Origin: Candidatus Gallispira edinburgensis
GTDB taxonomy: Bacteria > Bacillota > Clostridia > Lachnospirales > CAG-274
Reading direction: 5' to 3'
Assembly: GCA_904395805.1 (NCBI GenBank)
Contig: CAJFNV010000091.1
Span: 1-64,000 of the forward strand
Length of the DNA stretch: 64,000 nucleotides
Part shown: positions 34,035 through 41,965 of the stretch, piece after piece
Layout: every line of letters starts with the position of its first letter
Position numbering within the stretch: the first letter of the stretch is position 1
Position numbers and translations under genes: made by a program
The notes under the pieces: model-generated
What the model was told of the DNA's origin: nothing
Seen by the model: the letters and a program-made list of their open reading frames with translations, nothing else
Databases searched by the model: none

Positions 34035-34063
34035 TTTCATTTTATACCCATTAATGTTATACT
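34035..34063 (+). promoter_or_regulatory. Candidate promoter of the CobD/HisC-like gene
   Basis: TTTCAT, 17-bp spacer, TATACT; the -35 is poor. It lies 33 nt before the start codon. Confidence 0.45.
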
Positions 34064-34095
34064 GTTTATAGAGAAGGACAAAAGGAAGTGCAATT

Positions 34096-35190
34096 ATGAG
34101 TTTAAACGTAATTCATGGAGGAGATTTAGACGAAATTTCAAGAATTTACGGAATAAAAAAAGAAGAAATTTATAACTTTGGAGGCAATGTAAATCCTTTG
34201 GGGCTGCCCGAATCCGTAAAGGCTGCTATATCCGGAAATGCAGATGCCCCTACCAACTATCCGGATGTATCCTATGTAGCTCTCAGAGAAGCTATAGGTG
34301 ACTATACCGGTATTGATCCCAAACATATTATGGTAGGCAACGGCTCAACCGAACTGATATCAATGTGTATCAGAAGCATATGCCCACAAAAAGCAGTTAT
34401 TGTTTCTCCTGCCTATTCCGAATATTTAAAGGAGATCGAGCTTACAGGAGGCAGTGCAGAACTTTTCCCGTTAAAGGAACAGGATGAATTTATGCTTAAC
34501 ATATCTGAGCTAAAAAAAGTGCTTACTCCTGATATTGATATGCTTGTTATATGCAATCCAAATAACCCGACAGGTACATACGTCACCTGTGATGAGATCA
34601 GAGAAATACTTATACACTGTAAAAGCAGAAATATTAAGCTTATGATAGATGAAACATATGTTGAGTTTTCTGATATCAGCAAAAAGGTGTCAGCAATGCC
34701 CCTTATCGAAGAATTTGATAATCTCTTTATCATAAGAGGCACATCAAAATTTTTCGCCTGTCCGGGCCTCAGATTAGGCTACGGCGCTTGTTCAAACAAA
34801 GATATTATTGATTATATAAATACACATAAAGACCCGTGGTCAGTCAATATTTTTGCTGAACTCAGCGGTACTGTTATGTTCAGGGATAAAGCTTTTATAA
34901 ATAAAACCCGCAGCTTAATAAACACCGAAAGAGAAAAAATATTCAGAGAATTATTTAATATTGACTGTGTACACGTTTACGATACTCAGTCCAACTTTTT
35001 CCTTCTTCGTTTAAAAAGAGAGGATATAACCTCTACCGATGTTTTTAATAAACTTATTCAAAACAAAATTTTAATAAGAGACTGTGCGGATTTTCCTTAT
35101 CTGGACAATCATTTCATCCGCTTTTGTATCCTTGATGAAAAGAGCAATGATTTACTCCTTGAAAATCTTAAGGAAATACTGCATGTCTGA
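34096..35190 (+). CDS. Class I/II PLP aminotransferase fold, CobD/HisC-like
   Basis: A 364-residue PLP enzyme. The N-terminus HGGDLDEISRIYGIKKEEIYNF followed by NVNPLG resembles threonine-phosphate decarboxylase CobD, which makes aminopropanol phosphate for the cobalamin lower loop. The PLP lysine is in RGTSKFFACPGLRLGYG, and CNPNNPTGT and DETYVEF are typical of the wider HisC group. CobD is the more likely reading, because the HGG start is characteristic, but histidinol-phosphate aminotransferase cannot be excluded. It is followed 18 bp later by a GltD-like gene and is not next to the cobalamin cluster. Confidence 0.8.
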   Translation: MSLNVIHGGDLDEISRIYGIKKEEIYNFGGNVNPLGLPESVKAAISGNADAPTNYPDVSYVALREAIGDYTGIDPKHIMVGNGSTELISMCIRSICPQKAVIVSPAYSEYLKEIELTGGSAELFPLKEQDEFMLNISELKKVLTPDIDMLVICNPNNPTGTYVTCDEIREILIHCKSRNIKLMIDETYVEFSDISKKVSAMPLIEEFDNLFIIRGTSKFFACPGLRLGYGACSNKDIIDYINTHKDPWSVNIFAELSGTVMFRDKAFINKTRSLINTEREKIFRELFNIDCVHVYDTQSNFFLLRLKREDITSTDVFNKLIQNKILIRDCADFPYLDNHFIRFCILDEKSNDLLLENLKEILHV

Positions 35191-35208
35191 AACTATGAGG
35201 AGGTAAAT

Positions 35209-36513
35209 ATGAACAACAACGAACAATATGACATAACTCCATTTACAATGCAGGAGGCACTTGCAGAAGCTAAAAGATGCCTTAACTGTAAAAAGCCTAT
35301 GTGCAAAACAGGCTGTCCTATTGAAAACAATATTCCTGAATTTATACATCAGCTTTCAATGGGTAATTTTGGCGAAGCCCGCAGCCTTTTAGCTGAAAAG
35401 ACTAACCTTCCTGCTGTCTGCGGAAGAGTTTGCCCTCATGAAAAGCAGTGTGAAGGACATTGTGTAATGAATAAGGCACATAAGCCTATAAGAATAGGAA
35501 AACTTGAGCAGTTTGTTGCGGACTTTGATGCCGATATGGGACTTATAAGAGAAAAAATCCCTCCCAAGACAAGAGGAAATGTAGCTGTAATAGGTTCAGG
35601 TCCTGCAGGTCTTACTGTTGCAGGTGATCTTTCAATGATGGGCTTTAATGTTACTGTTTATGAAAGCGAAAACGAACCGGGTGGTGTTCTTCTTTACGGT
35701 ATTCCCGAATTCAGACTTCCAAAGGATGTTGTAAGACGTGAAACCAAGAGAATAGCAGAGCTTGGCGTTCAGTTTATTACAAACACAATAATAGGTAAAG
35801 ATATAACTATTGACCAGCTTTTTGAAAAAGGTTTCGACGCAATATTTATAGGCACAGGTACAGCCATTGCCAAGGAACTTAATATTCCGGGAAAAGAACT
35901 TGACGGTGTTATAAAATCCCATTATTTCCTCAGAATGGTAGCACTTTATAACAGTAAAAGTGTTGAAAGAAAAGAAGTACCTGTAAGCGAAGGCGATACA
36001 GTCCTTGTAATAGGAGCAGGAAACGTTGCAATGGATGCATCAAGAACAGCTTTAAGAATGGGTGCAAAAAAGGTAACTGTTGTATACAGAGGCAAGGCTG
36101 ATGATATGGCAGCAGATAAGCTTGAATATGACAGTGCCGTTGCAGACGGTGTTAAATTTATGTGGGAATCAACACCTAAGGAATATGTCGGAAGTGAAGA
36201 AGGCAAACTTAAAGGACTTCTTGTTGATGAGGGAGGCAATGACATTGTTATTCCATGCGACAAGGTTCTTGTAGCAATAGGCTCAAAGCCTGCAAAGCGT
36301 ATTATCTCTACCACTAAGGGTATTGAAGTCAATGACAACGGCTATCTCATTACAAAGGAAAAGCCATATGGTATGACAACTCTTAACGGTGTATTTGCAG
36401 GCGGCGATGTAGTTCATCAGCCGGCTACAGTAGTTCTTGCCATGAAAGAGGCAAAGAAGGTTGTTGCAGGTATAGCAAGCTATGTAGATGCTATTAAGCT
36501 TTTAGGACTTTAA
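35209..36513 (+). CDS. GltD-like NADPH-dependent FAD oxidoreductase
   Basis: A 434-residue flavoprotein of the glutamate synthase small-subunit family. The N-terminal Fe-S ligands are in CLNCKKPMCKTGCP and CGRVCPHEKQCEGHC. The FAD-binding GSGPAGLTVAGDLS is near residue 128, the NADPH loop GAGNVAMDASRTALRMGAK near 267, and GVFAGGDVV near the C-terminus. No GltB large subunit is adjacent. It could be a free-standing GltA/SudB-type electron carrier subunit or a NfnB-like partner. AGGAGG precedes the ATG. Confidence 0.9.
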   Translation: MNNNEQYDITPFTMQEALAEAKRCLNCKKPMCKTGCPIENNIPEFIHQLSMGNFGEARSLLAEKTNLPAVCGRVCPHEKQCEGHCVMNKAHKPIRIGKLEQFVADFDADMGLIREKIPPKTRGNVAVIGSGPAGLTVAGDLSMMGFNVTVYESENEPGGVLLYGIPEFRLPKDVVRRETKRIAELGVQFITNTIIGKDITIDQLFEKGFDAIFIGTGTAIAKELNIPGKELDGVIKSHYFLRMVALYNSKSVERKEVPVSEGDTVLVIGAGNVAMDASRTALRMGAKKVTVVYRGKADDMAADKLEYDSAVADGVKFMWESTPKEYVGSEEGKLKGLLVDEGGNDIVIPCDKVLVAIGSKPAKRIISTTKGIEVNDNGYLITKEKPYGMTTLNGVFAGGDVVHQPATVVLAMKEAKKVVAGIASYVDAIKLLGL

Positions 36514-36552
36514 GTCAAAAATCTGCCTCGTTGCTTTTTGAAAAATACAGGG

Positions 36553-36587
36553 TCTGCTGCTTTTGAAATAAAGGCAGCAGATTTTTT
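36553..36587 (+). terminator. Intrinsic terminator of the GltD-like operon
   Basis: An 8-bp stem (tctgctgc / gcagcaga) with six T, about 40 nt after the stop. Confidence 0.85.
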
Positions 36588-36595
36588 ATGTAAAA

Positions 36596-36625
36596 AAATA
36601 AAATGTACAAATGTACATTTTATTT
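36596..36625. other. Perfect 14-bp palindrome
   Basis: Arms 36596-36609 and 36612-36625 are exactly complementary around two bases (core tgtaca-aa-tgtaca). It is not followed by a T run on either strand and lies in a gap between convergent genes; it may be a protein-binding site or a weak bidirectional terminator. The rest of 36630-36750 is AT-rich without features. Confidence 0.5.
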
Positions 36626-36752
36626 AAAATTTACCCCTCAATACCTTCTCAATTTGTAAAATTATATAATTCTCTTCTCTTTATATTTATTATACTTCAC
36701 AAATATATTTTTGTCAAGATATTTCTTTTGTGCATTTTTTACACAAAATTAC

Positions 36753-36788
36753 AAAAAAAACAGGTACTGTGCACATGGCACAGCACCC
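36753..36788 (-). terminator. Terminator of the RpiB/LacA-family gene
   Basis: On the - strand ggtgctgtgc / gcacagtacc (one G-U) is followed by a run of eight T, 24 nt after the stop. Confidence 0.85.
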
Positions 36789-36811
36789 TAAAATACATCT
36801 CAACACACAAT

Positions 36812-37450
36812 TTAAGCTAAGATACCCTTTATATATTCAGCAATTTCATCATTCTTGCAGTTAGCAAAGAAATATTCGCTGAATTTTTCTCCGCTTACGG
36901 CACCCTTTAACAGATCCTGATCTATATTCTTAAGAACATACATGATATCTGTATGAGTAACCTTCTTAACCTCATCAAGTATCTTCTTGTTTCTCTGCTC
37001 AGGCACAACTCTTTCCTTTGGATAGCCCTGTCCGCTTTCGCCTGAGAACAACTGCTCAAATGTATACTTTAAGTTAAGCTCGGCACCCCAGCCAAATCCC
37101 TTTGCAAATGGGAATGCAGCACAGTTGCCGTCATTGATCTGTGCAAACATATATCCGTCAGAAGGATCTACGATATGACCGCATAAAACTCCGGGGAAAG
37201 CATTGCATGCAAGCATTGCACCCTCGCCTGTACCGCAGCCTGTTACAACAAAATCAGCAGCACCTGAATTTAATAAAATTGCAGCAAGAATACCGCACTG
37301 TACATATGTAAGCTGTGCATCATCCTCTGCAGTGTACATGCCGTAGTTAAATACTTCGTGTCCCTTAGGCTCTACAACACTTTTAAGTGTAGAACATATA
37401 AGTTCATTCTTTGCAGCCTGACTATTTTCGTTAATTAAAGCTATTTTCAT
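36812..37450 (-). CDS. RpiB/LacA/LacB-family sugar-phosphate isomerase
   Basis: A 212-residue member of the RpiB/LacAB fold. The catalytic-cysteine loop is TGCGTGEGAMLACN, followed by FPGVLCGHI. It is longer than classical RpiB (about 150) and has a C-terminal extension (residues 150-212) of charged residues. Substrate is unknown; ribose-5-phosphate or a related pentose/hexose phosphate is likely. Monocistronic, with its own promoter and terminator. Confidence 0.88.
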   Translation of the reverse strand: MKIALINENSQAAKNELICSTLKSVVEPKGHEVFNYGMYTAEDDAQLTYVQCGILAAILLNSGAADFVVTGCGTGEGAMLACNAFPGVLCGHIVDPSDGYMFAQINDGNCAAFPFAKGFGWGAELNLKYTFEQLFSGESGQGYPKERVVPEQRNKKILDEVKKVTHTDIMYVLKNIDQDLLKGAVSGEKFSEYFFANCKNDEIAEYIKGILA

Positions 37451-37488
37451 TTTATTATCACCTTTCCTGTAAAATATCTACATTTATA

Positions 37489-37517
37489 ACTATAAGATAA
37501 ATATACAGTTTTGTCAA
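37489..37517 (-). promoter_or_regulatory. Promoter of the RpiB/LacA-family gene
   Basis: On the - strand TTGACA, 17-bp spacer and TATAGT; the start would be about 30 nt upstream of the AAAGGTG site. Confidence 0.8.
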
Positions 37518-37532
37518 TGCAAAAATTTCAAT

Positions 37533-37853
37533 TTAAGAAAACAGTTCAAATTTAGGCACACTCTTTACAAGCACAATTTTATTTCTGTTTCTGTATGCTC
37601 TTTTAAGAACAAAAATTCGTTTTCTTTTTCTTATTTCCCTCTGCCTTTTTTCTTCAATACAGTCTGCCACAATACCAAAGGCAGCAACACATAATACACT
37701 TAGACCAATAAAGGGCAATGTAATAAACAGCATATCACTGTAACTTAAGTTATTTATCCAGCTTAAACCAAAATTCACACAATACATAACAATGAAAACA
37801 ACAACAGCTATAAGCAGATTTATACAAACCTTAGTAAGACCTTTAATATTCAT
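37533..37853 (-). CDS. Hypothetical membrane protein with basic tail
   Basis: A 106-residue protein with two predicted membrane segments (about 8-29 and 41-64) and a strongly basic C-terminal tail rich in Arg and Lys (QREIRKRKRIFVLKRAYRNR). GGGAGGT is well placed before the ATG and a near-consensus promoter lies upstream, so expression is likely. I do not recognise a family. The basic tail could contact nucleic acid or the acidic membrane surface, but this is only a guess. Confidence 0.7.
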   Translation of the reverse strand: MNIKGLTKVCINLLIAVVVFIVMYCVNFGLSWINNLSYSDMLFITLPFIGLSVLCVAAFGIVADCIEEKRQREIRKRKRIFVLKRAYRNRNKIVLVKSVPKFELFS

Positions 37854-37896
37854 AATCTAACCTCCCATTAATCGTTCATTTGTTTGTTATGTCATC

Positions 37897-37925
37897 ATTA
37901 TACAACAAATTTTCTAATTTGTCAA
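37897..37925 (-). promoter_or_regulatory. Near-consensus promoter of the hypothetical membrane protein
   Basis: On the - strand TTGACA and TATAAT are exactly 17 bp apart, 44 nt from the start codon. Both hexamers match consensus fully. Confidence 0.85.
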
Positions 37926-38024
37926 ATATTTGTTCTAATTTTTTCGAATTTTATTTTTAACTTTAATTTATACATTGTTTATGCTATAATTTAACTATAA
38001 AAACCTATGTTGGGAGGTATATTC

Positions 38025-38870
38025 ATGAAGCTTGTAACCTTTATTCATCAGGGAAAACAGTCTGTGGGAATTATTACAGACCGATATTTGTATCCTCTGC
38101 CCTTTAAGTCAATGAATCAGCTTATTGATTCGGATACATCCTTTGAAACCATGGCTGCAATGGCAGGCAATCCCATAGCCTTACAGGAGGTTGAAATTCT
38201 TTCCCCTATTCCTGAGCCAAAACAGGATATTATATGCCTTGGCATAAACTTTATGGAACATGCAGCTGAATCAGCCAGATACAAAAAGGAAGCTTTCGGC
38301 GGTGACAGACCCTATGCAGTTTATTTTTCAAAAAGGGTCAACGAAGCTGTTCCTCATAACGGAACAATTTCAAGATACAGCAAAATTGTAGACAGTCTTG
38401 ACTATGAATGTGAACTTGGTGTTGTTATAGGCAGGACCTGCAGAAATGTAAGCAAAGAAGATGCCTTTAAATATATATTCGGATACACGATTATAAATGA
38501 TATAAGCGCTAGAAATCTTCAGACACGTCATAAGCAGTGGTACTTCGGCAAAAGCCTTGACGGATTTACTCCTATGGGACCCGCCATTGTGACAGAGGAT
38601 GAATTTGAGCGCCCTCCTATTCTACAGTTAAGATCCTATGTAAACGGTGAGCTTCGTCAGGACAGTACTACTGATCTGTTTATATTTGATATACCTCATG
38701 TAATTTCAGAGCTTAGCTCAGGCATGACATTAAAGCCCGGAACAATTATTTCAATGGGAACTCCTGCCGGTGTAGGCATGGGTTTCCGCCCTCCGAAGTT
38801 TTTAAAACACGGCGATGTGGTAGAATGTTTCATTGAAAATATCGGTACTCTCAGAACCTATATAGATTAA
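38025..38870 (+). CDS. Fumarylacetoacetate hydrolase (FAH) family protein
   Basis: A protein of about 281 residues with the FAH fold. The metal-binding acidic residues lie in LDYECELGVVIGR and INDISARNLQ, with GKSLDGFTPMGPAIV, and GTPAGVGMG near the end. Such enzymes act as acylpyruvate hydrolases, oxaloacetate decarboxylases or related C-C bond-cleaving enzymes; which one is unclear. The ATG at 38025 is chosen because GGGAGG lies 7 nt upstream; the ATG at 38007 is before that site. A TATAAT at 37985 with a weak -35 may be its promoter. Confidence 0.9.
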   Translation: MKLVTFIHQGKQSVGIITDRYLYPLPFKSMNQLIDSDTSFETMAAMAGNPIALQEVEILSPIPEPKQDIICLGINFMEHAAESARYKKEAFGGDRPYAVYFSKRVNEAVPHNGTISRYSKIVDSLDYECELGVVIGRTCRNVSKEDAFKYIFGYTIINDISARNLQTRHKQWYFGKSLDGFTPMGPAIVTEDEFERPPILQLRSYVNGELRQDSTTDLFIFDIPHVISELSSGMTLKPGTIISMGTPAGVGMGFRPPKFLKHGDVVECFIENIGTLRTYID

Positions 38871-38882
38871 TGCTGCAATTTA

Positions 38883-38917
38883 TTAAGGGCTGCTACAGCA
38901 ATGTAACAGCCCCTTAG
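38883..38917. terminator. Hairpin between convergent FAH and anti-sigma genes
   Basis: ttaagggctg pairs with cagccccttag with one bulge; T-rich flank on the + side and an A/T-rich flank on the - side. Probably used in both directions. Confidence 0.6.
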
Positions 38918-38939
38918 ATTTAAAATTTTATTCTAAAAA

Positions 38940-39797
38940 TTACTTTGCATACTCACTCAGATCCACAGAGTTTACAATATCCTCCATTTCACTTTCATCA
39001 AAGCCCAAAAATACCATTGCATACTCATACTGTCCCACATTTGCTGTCATTATTTCGGCAGTTTTTCCGCTTTCCTCATCAGTATCACTTAACTTATCAA
39101 ATGTATAACCCTGCTCAGATACAAACTTATCCCCTGCTCCTTCCGCATCTGATCCTGATATATGTGTCACATCATCCGCATCAGAAAAATCATTTCTGGT
39201 AACAGTCAATGCAAAGGCTTTTTCATTAGTATCGCCATATGTTGCCCATATAGTGGATACACTGCTGTTTTCACCTGCATACATTTTTGTTCCGGTCACC
39301 TCTGAAAGCTTAAGCTCAGGCATCTTATCAGGCATAATGACATCCATATCATATTCCTTTTCAGCATCCTCAACTGTTTCAAACACATCCATCTTGGCTG
39401 TATTTGTATCATCGGGAACTGCATTTTCATTTACCGCATCATCAGCCAGCTTTTCAGCCTCTTCCTTACTTAATTCACCATTTGATGTAACAGTTACATA
39501 ATTATCGTCTTTCATAAAAGTAAACTGCTGCAAAAGAGTTGCTGCACCAACACTTACACCTGTAACAGCCACAACTGCTGCCACAACCGCTGCTGCCTTT
39601 ACTGATATTCTTTTTTTCATAGTATTTACCTCCCCGGCACATTTGTTCTTGATTTTTGCTGTAAATTCCCTGACATCAATTTCAGGCTCACAATCAGGAA
39701 TACTTTCCATAATGCTTTTGATTTCTTCCATATTTTCGTCCTCAATTGCTCTGTCAAGTTTTTTTCTTGTTTCAATATCATTGTTTTTGGCATTCAT
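38940..39797 (-). CDS. Probable anti-sigma factor, DUF4367-like
   Basis: A 285-residue single-pass membrane protein. A cytoplasmic N-terminal part of about 65 residues, rich in Glu and Lys, is followed by one membrane helix (about 66-89) and an acidic exported domain of about 195 residues with two similar patterns (MPDKMPELKLSEVTG and TIWATYGDTNEKAFALTVTR) that fits DUF4367. It lies directly after an ECF sigma factor gene on the same transcript, the usual place for a cognate anti-sigma protein. No zinc HxxxCxxC motif is seen. Confidence 0.8.
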   Translation of the reverse strand: MNAKNNDIETRKKLDRAIEDENMEEIKSIMESIPDCEPEIDVREFTAKIKNKCAGEVNTMKKRISVKAAAVVAAVVAVTGVSVGAATLLQQFTFMKDDNYVTVTSNGELSKEEAEKLADDAVNENAVPDDTNTAKMDVFETVEDAEKEYDMDVIMPDKMPELKLSEVTGTKMYAGENSSVSTIWATYGDTNEKAFALTVTRNDFSDADDVTHISGSDAEGAGDKFVSEQGYTFDKLSDTDEESGKTAEIMTANVGQYEYAMVFLGFDESEMEDIVNSVDLSEYAK

Positions 39798-39865
39798 ATT
39801 ATATCTACCTCCAACCGTAAGTTTAATCGATTAATCCTTACACTTATATATGGCTTATTCCGCTT

Positions 39866-40402
39866 TTATGTAACAAAATTATTTTCTGCAAATTCCCTGA
39901 CCCTGTTTTTTATCTCTTTTCTTAATCTTACATATTTCATTCTCAGGGCAGTATATTCAATTCCTTCGCTTTCCGCTATTTCTTTCATAGATTTCTTTTC
40001 AATATAATACATTTTATAGAACTTCTTTTTATCATCACTTAATGAATCTATTATATCGGTTATATATTCATATTCATTTATTTCAGCATTTAAACTGTTT
40101 TCAATGCTTGTACTAAGATCCCGAATATCCATAACGCCCTCATCTATATTTACTTCATTTATAAGTCTTTTGTATAACTCTTTCTTATAATTTTTAACCA
40201 GATTCTGAGCTGTTCTGAATACAAATCCTCCCGGATTTTCATGATTATATACCTTTTCAATATTTTTGTATACTACTATAAAAGTATCCTGAACAATATC
40301 ATTTGATATATCCCTGTCCTTTAACACAAATACAATATATTTGTATATATCTTTATAATATTTTTCACATATTTCTTCAAAAAAAGTGTCATATCTGTTC
40401 AC
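39866..40402 (-). CDS. ECF-type RNA polymerase sigma factor
   Basis: A protein of about 178 residues with sigma-70 region 2 (VQDTFIVVYKNIEKV) near residue 35 and region 4 helix-turn-helix (KSMKEIAESEGIEYTALRMKYVRLRK) near 140. The GTG at 40402 is preferred because AGGAGGTGG lies 4-5 nt upstream, whereas the longer frame from 40450 has no site. It is followed after 68 bp by the anti-sigma gene. The signal it reports is unknown. Confidence 0.9.
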   Translation of the reverse strand: MNRYDTFFEEICEKYYKDIYKYIVFVLKDRDISNDIVQDTFIVVYKNIEKVYNHENPGGFVFRTAQNLVKNYKKELYKRLINEVNIDEGVMDIRDLSTSIENSLNAEINEYEYITDIIDSLSDDKKKFYKMYYIEKKSMKEIAESEGIEYTALRMKYVRLRKEIKNRVREFAENNFVT

Positions 40403-40487
40403 AATTCCACCTCCTGTTATACAATGGAAGGTTTTCATTAATTGTAACATAAATTCTGATTTATCTTATCCCAAATCTGTGTAAATA

Positions 40488-40517
40488 CAAAAAGAGGACA
40501 GCTTATTTACTGTCCTC
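40488..40517 (-). terminator. Terminator of the TPR gene
   Basis: On the - strand gaggacag / ctgtcctc forms an 8-bp stem with the TPR gene's stop codon in its loop, then five T. Confidence 0.85.
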
Positions 40518-41805
40518 CCGTTGTTGTTTCTGTTGCCTCTGCAGCCTCATCAACATATCTCTGTGCCTCATTTTTTATACTGCTTACAGGGTGTTTTTCA
40601 GCAACTGTCTTAAAATAATTCAATGCAGCGGCACTATCCCCCTCTTCATCAGCGATCAGTCCAAGCTGATACATAGCACTGTATCTGACTTCGTCACCCT
40701 CATAGGTACACTGTATTGCCTTATTAAAATAATTCTTGGCACTTTCATTATCACCGTTATTTCTTGCTCTTCTGCCATCGCTGAAATACTCACTTGCAGC
40801 AGCAGGGAGCACAGTTTTACAAAGAGCAGAATACTGACTTAAAACCTCCTGATTAAAGCCTTCTGTACTCAGGGCAATAAGCTTGTCAGCCGCCTCCTCA
40901 ACACTGCCCTCATCATAATAATTCTGAATATCCGTAAGAAGCTTTACTCTCTGCTGGAGCTCCTGAGTATCGGCAGTATAAAGCTTTGATCTCAGATCCG
41001 CATTTTCATCCGTAAGTCTGTTTATTGTCTCATCTTTTTTTTCAATTTCGGAATTCATATTGTTTTCCAGAACACTGTATTCCGTCCGGAGCCTGTCATA
41101 ATCACTTCTGTAATTCCTGGCTATAGCAGGCAGTCCCATGCACCCTAGAATTACAGCCGTAACAGCAATGCCGCCAAAGAAATAAGCCACGTTTCCAGTC
41201 TTTTTTTCTCTGGGTCTTGAATCTGTGATCTTAGGCTTGAAAAAAAGCCTCTTTTCAGGTTTAAGCAGCTGATTATACCTTAATGCAATAGGATTTGAAC
41301 TGTCTATTTTAAGCACCTTTTCCGAAAGCTTAAAAGCCTCTGTTTCTCTCCCTCTTTCAATTAAGCAAAGTGAGAGCAGATTCATTGCATCCACAAGCCC
41401 CTTGTTTTTTTCAAGAGCCTTTTTAAGGTTTAATATTGCCATATCGGTGTTCCCCTGATTGGCATAGGATAAAGCCTCATTATATTGTTCTATTGCCTCA
41501 TACATTGCGGCAGACTCTCTCGCACTTTCAAGCTCCGCAATGTAATCAACTGCAATATTATCAGTTCTTTTGAGCTTATAGCTTATAGTCCACTGAATAA
41601 GGGCATCAGCCACCCTTCCCAGTCTGAAATAGCATAAGCCCAGAAGATTTCTGGCATCAATATTTTTTTTGTCAAATTCAAGGCTTCCCCTTAAAGCAGC
41701 CACAGCCTCTGTAATTCTGTCCTCATTACAGTACCCAAGTGCTTTATTGTAGCTTATATTGGACAAATTAGTAACCTTTTTCTGTAAAGAGCCGGTATAT
41801 AGCAT
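40507..41805 (-). CDS. TPR-repeat single-pass membrane protein
   Basis: A 432-residue protein. N-terminal TPR repeats occupy about 15-185 (for example NLLGLCYFRLGRVADAL and NLLSLCLIERGRETEAF). One membrane helix follows at about 205-229, a coiled coil at about 233-275, and two more TPR-like repeats near the C-terminus (about 345-420) with a Thr-rich end. It is the last gene of the hisS-aspS-small gene unit. Role unknown; the layout suggests a scaffold at the membrane, with the domains on opposite sides. Confidence 0.85.
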   Translation of the reverse strand: MLYTGSLQKKVTNLSNISYNKALGYCNEDRITEAVAALRGSLEFDKKNIDARNLLGLCYFRLGRVADALIQWTISYKLKRTDNIAVDYIAELESARESAAMYEAIEQYNEALSYANQGNTDMAILNLKKALEKNKGLVDAMNLLSLCLIERGRETEAFKLSEKVLKIDSSNPIALRYNQLLKPEKRLFFKPKITDSRPREKKTGNVAYFFGGIAVTAVILGCMGLPAIARNYRSDYDRLRTEYSVLENNMNSEIEKKDETINRLTDENADLRSKLYTADTQELQQRVKLLTDIQNYYDEGSVEEAADKLIALSTEGFNQEVLSQYSALCKTVLPAAASEYFSDGRRARNNGDNESAKNYFNKAIQCTYEGDEVRYSAMYQLGLIADEEGDSAAALNYFKTVAEKHPVSSIKNEAQRYVDEAAEATETTTGGQ

Positions 41806-41819
41806 ATGATCCCCTCTCC

Positions 41820-41951
41820 CTACATATTTTTTTTCATATCACGGAGGACATCCATAATATCCTCAATATTGTTAGTATCTACTGCCCTTGGAACATCCTT
41901 GTTTTCGGGCAGTGGTTTAAACTTAGTAAGCTCAGCCTTAAAATCCAACAT
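41820..41951 (-). CDS. 43-residue small protein between aspS and the TPR gene
   Basis: A short frame starting at ATG 41951, 6 nt after GAGGTG, and ending at TAG 41820. The product is hydrophilic, begins MLDFKAELTKFKPLP and ends with an amphipathic stretch (IEDIMDVLRDMKKNM). It starts 15 nt after the aspS stop and its stop overlaps the start of the ribosome-binding site of the TPR gene, so it fits the operon precisely. I do not recognise the family. The good spacing and composition support a real gene; conservation in relatives would decide it. Confidence 0.7.
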   Translation of the reverse strand: MLDFKAELTKFKPLPENKDVPRAVDTNNIEDIMDVLRDMKKNM

Positions 41952-41965
41952 TCTATTCACCTCAA

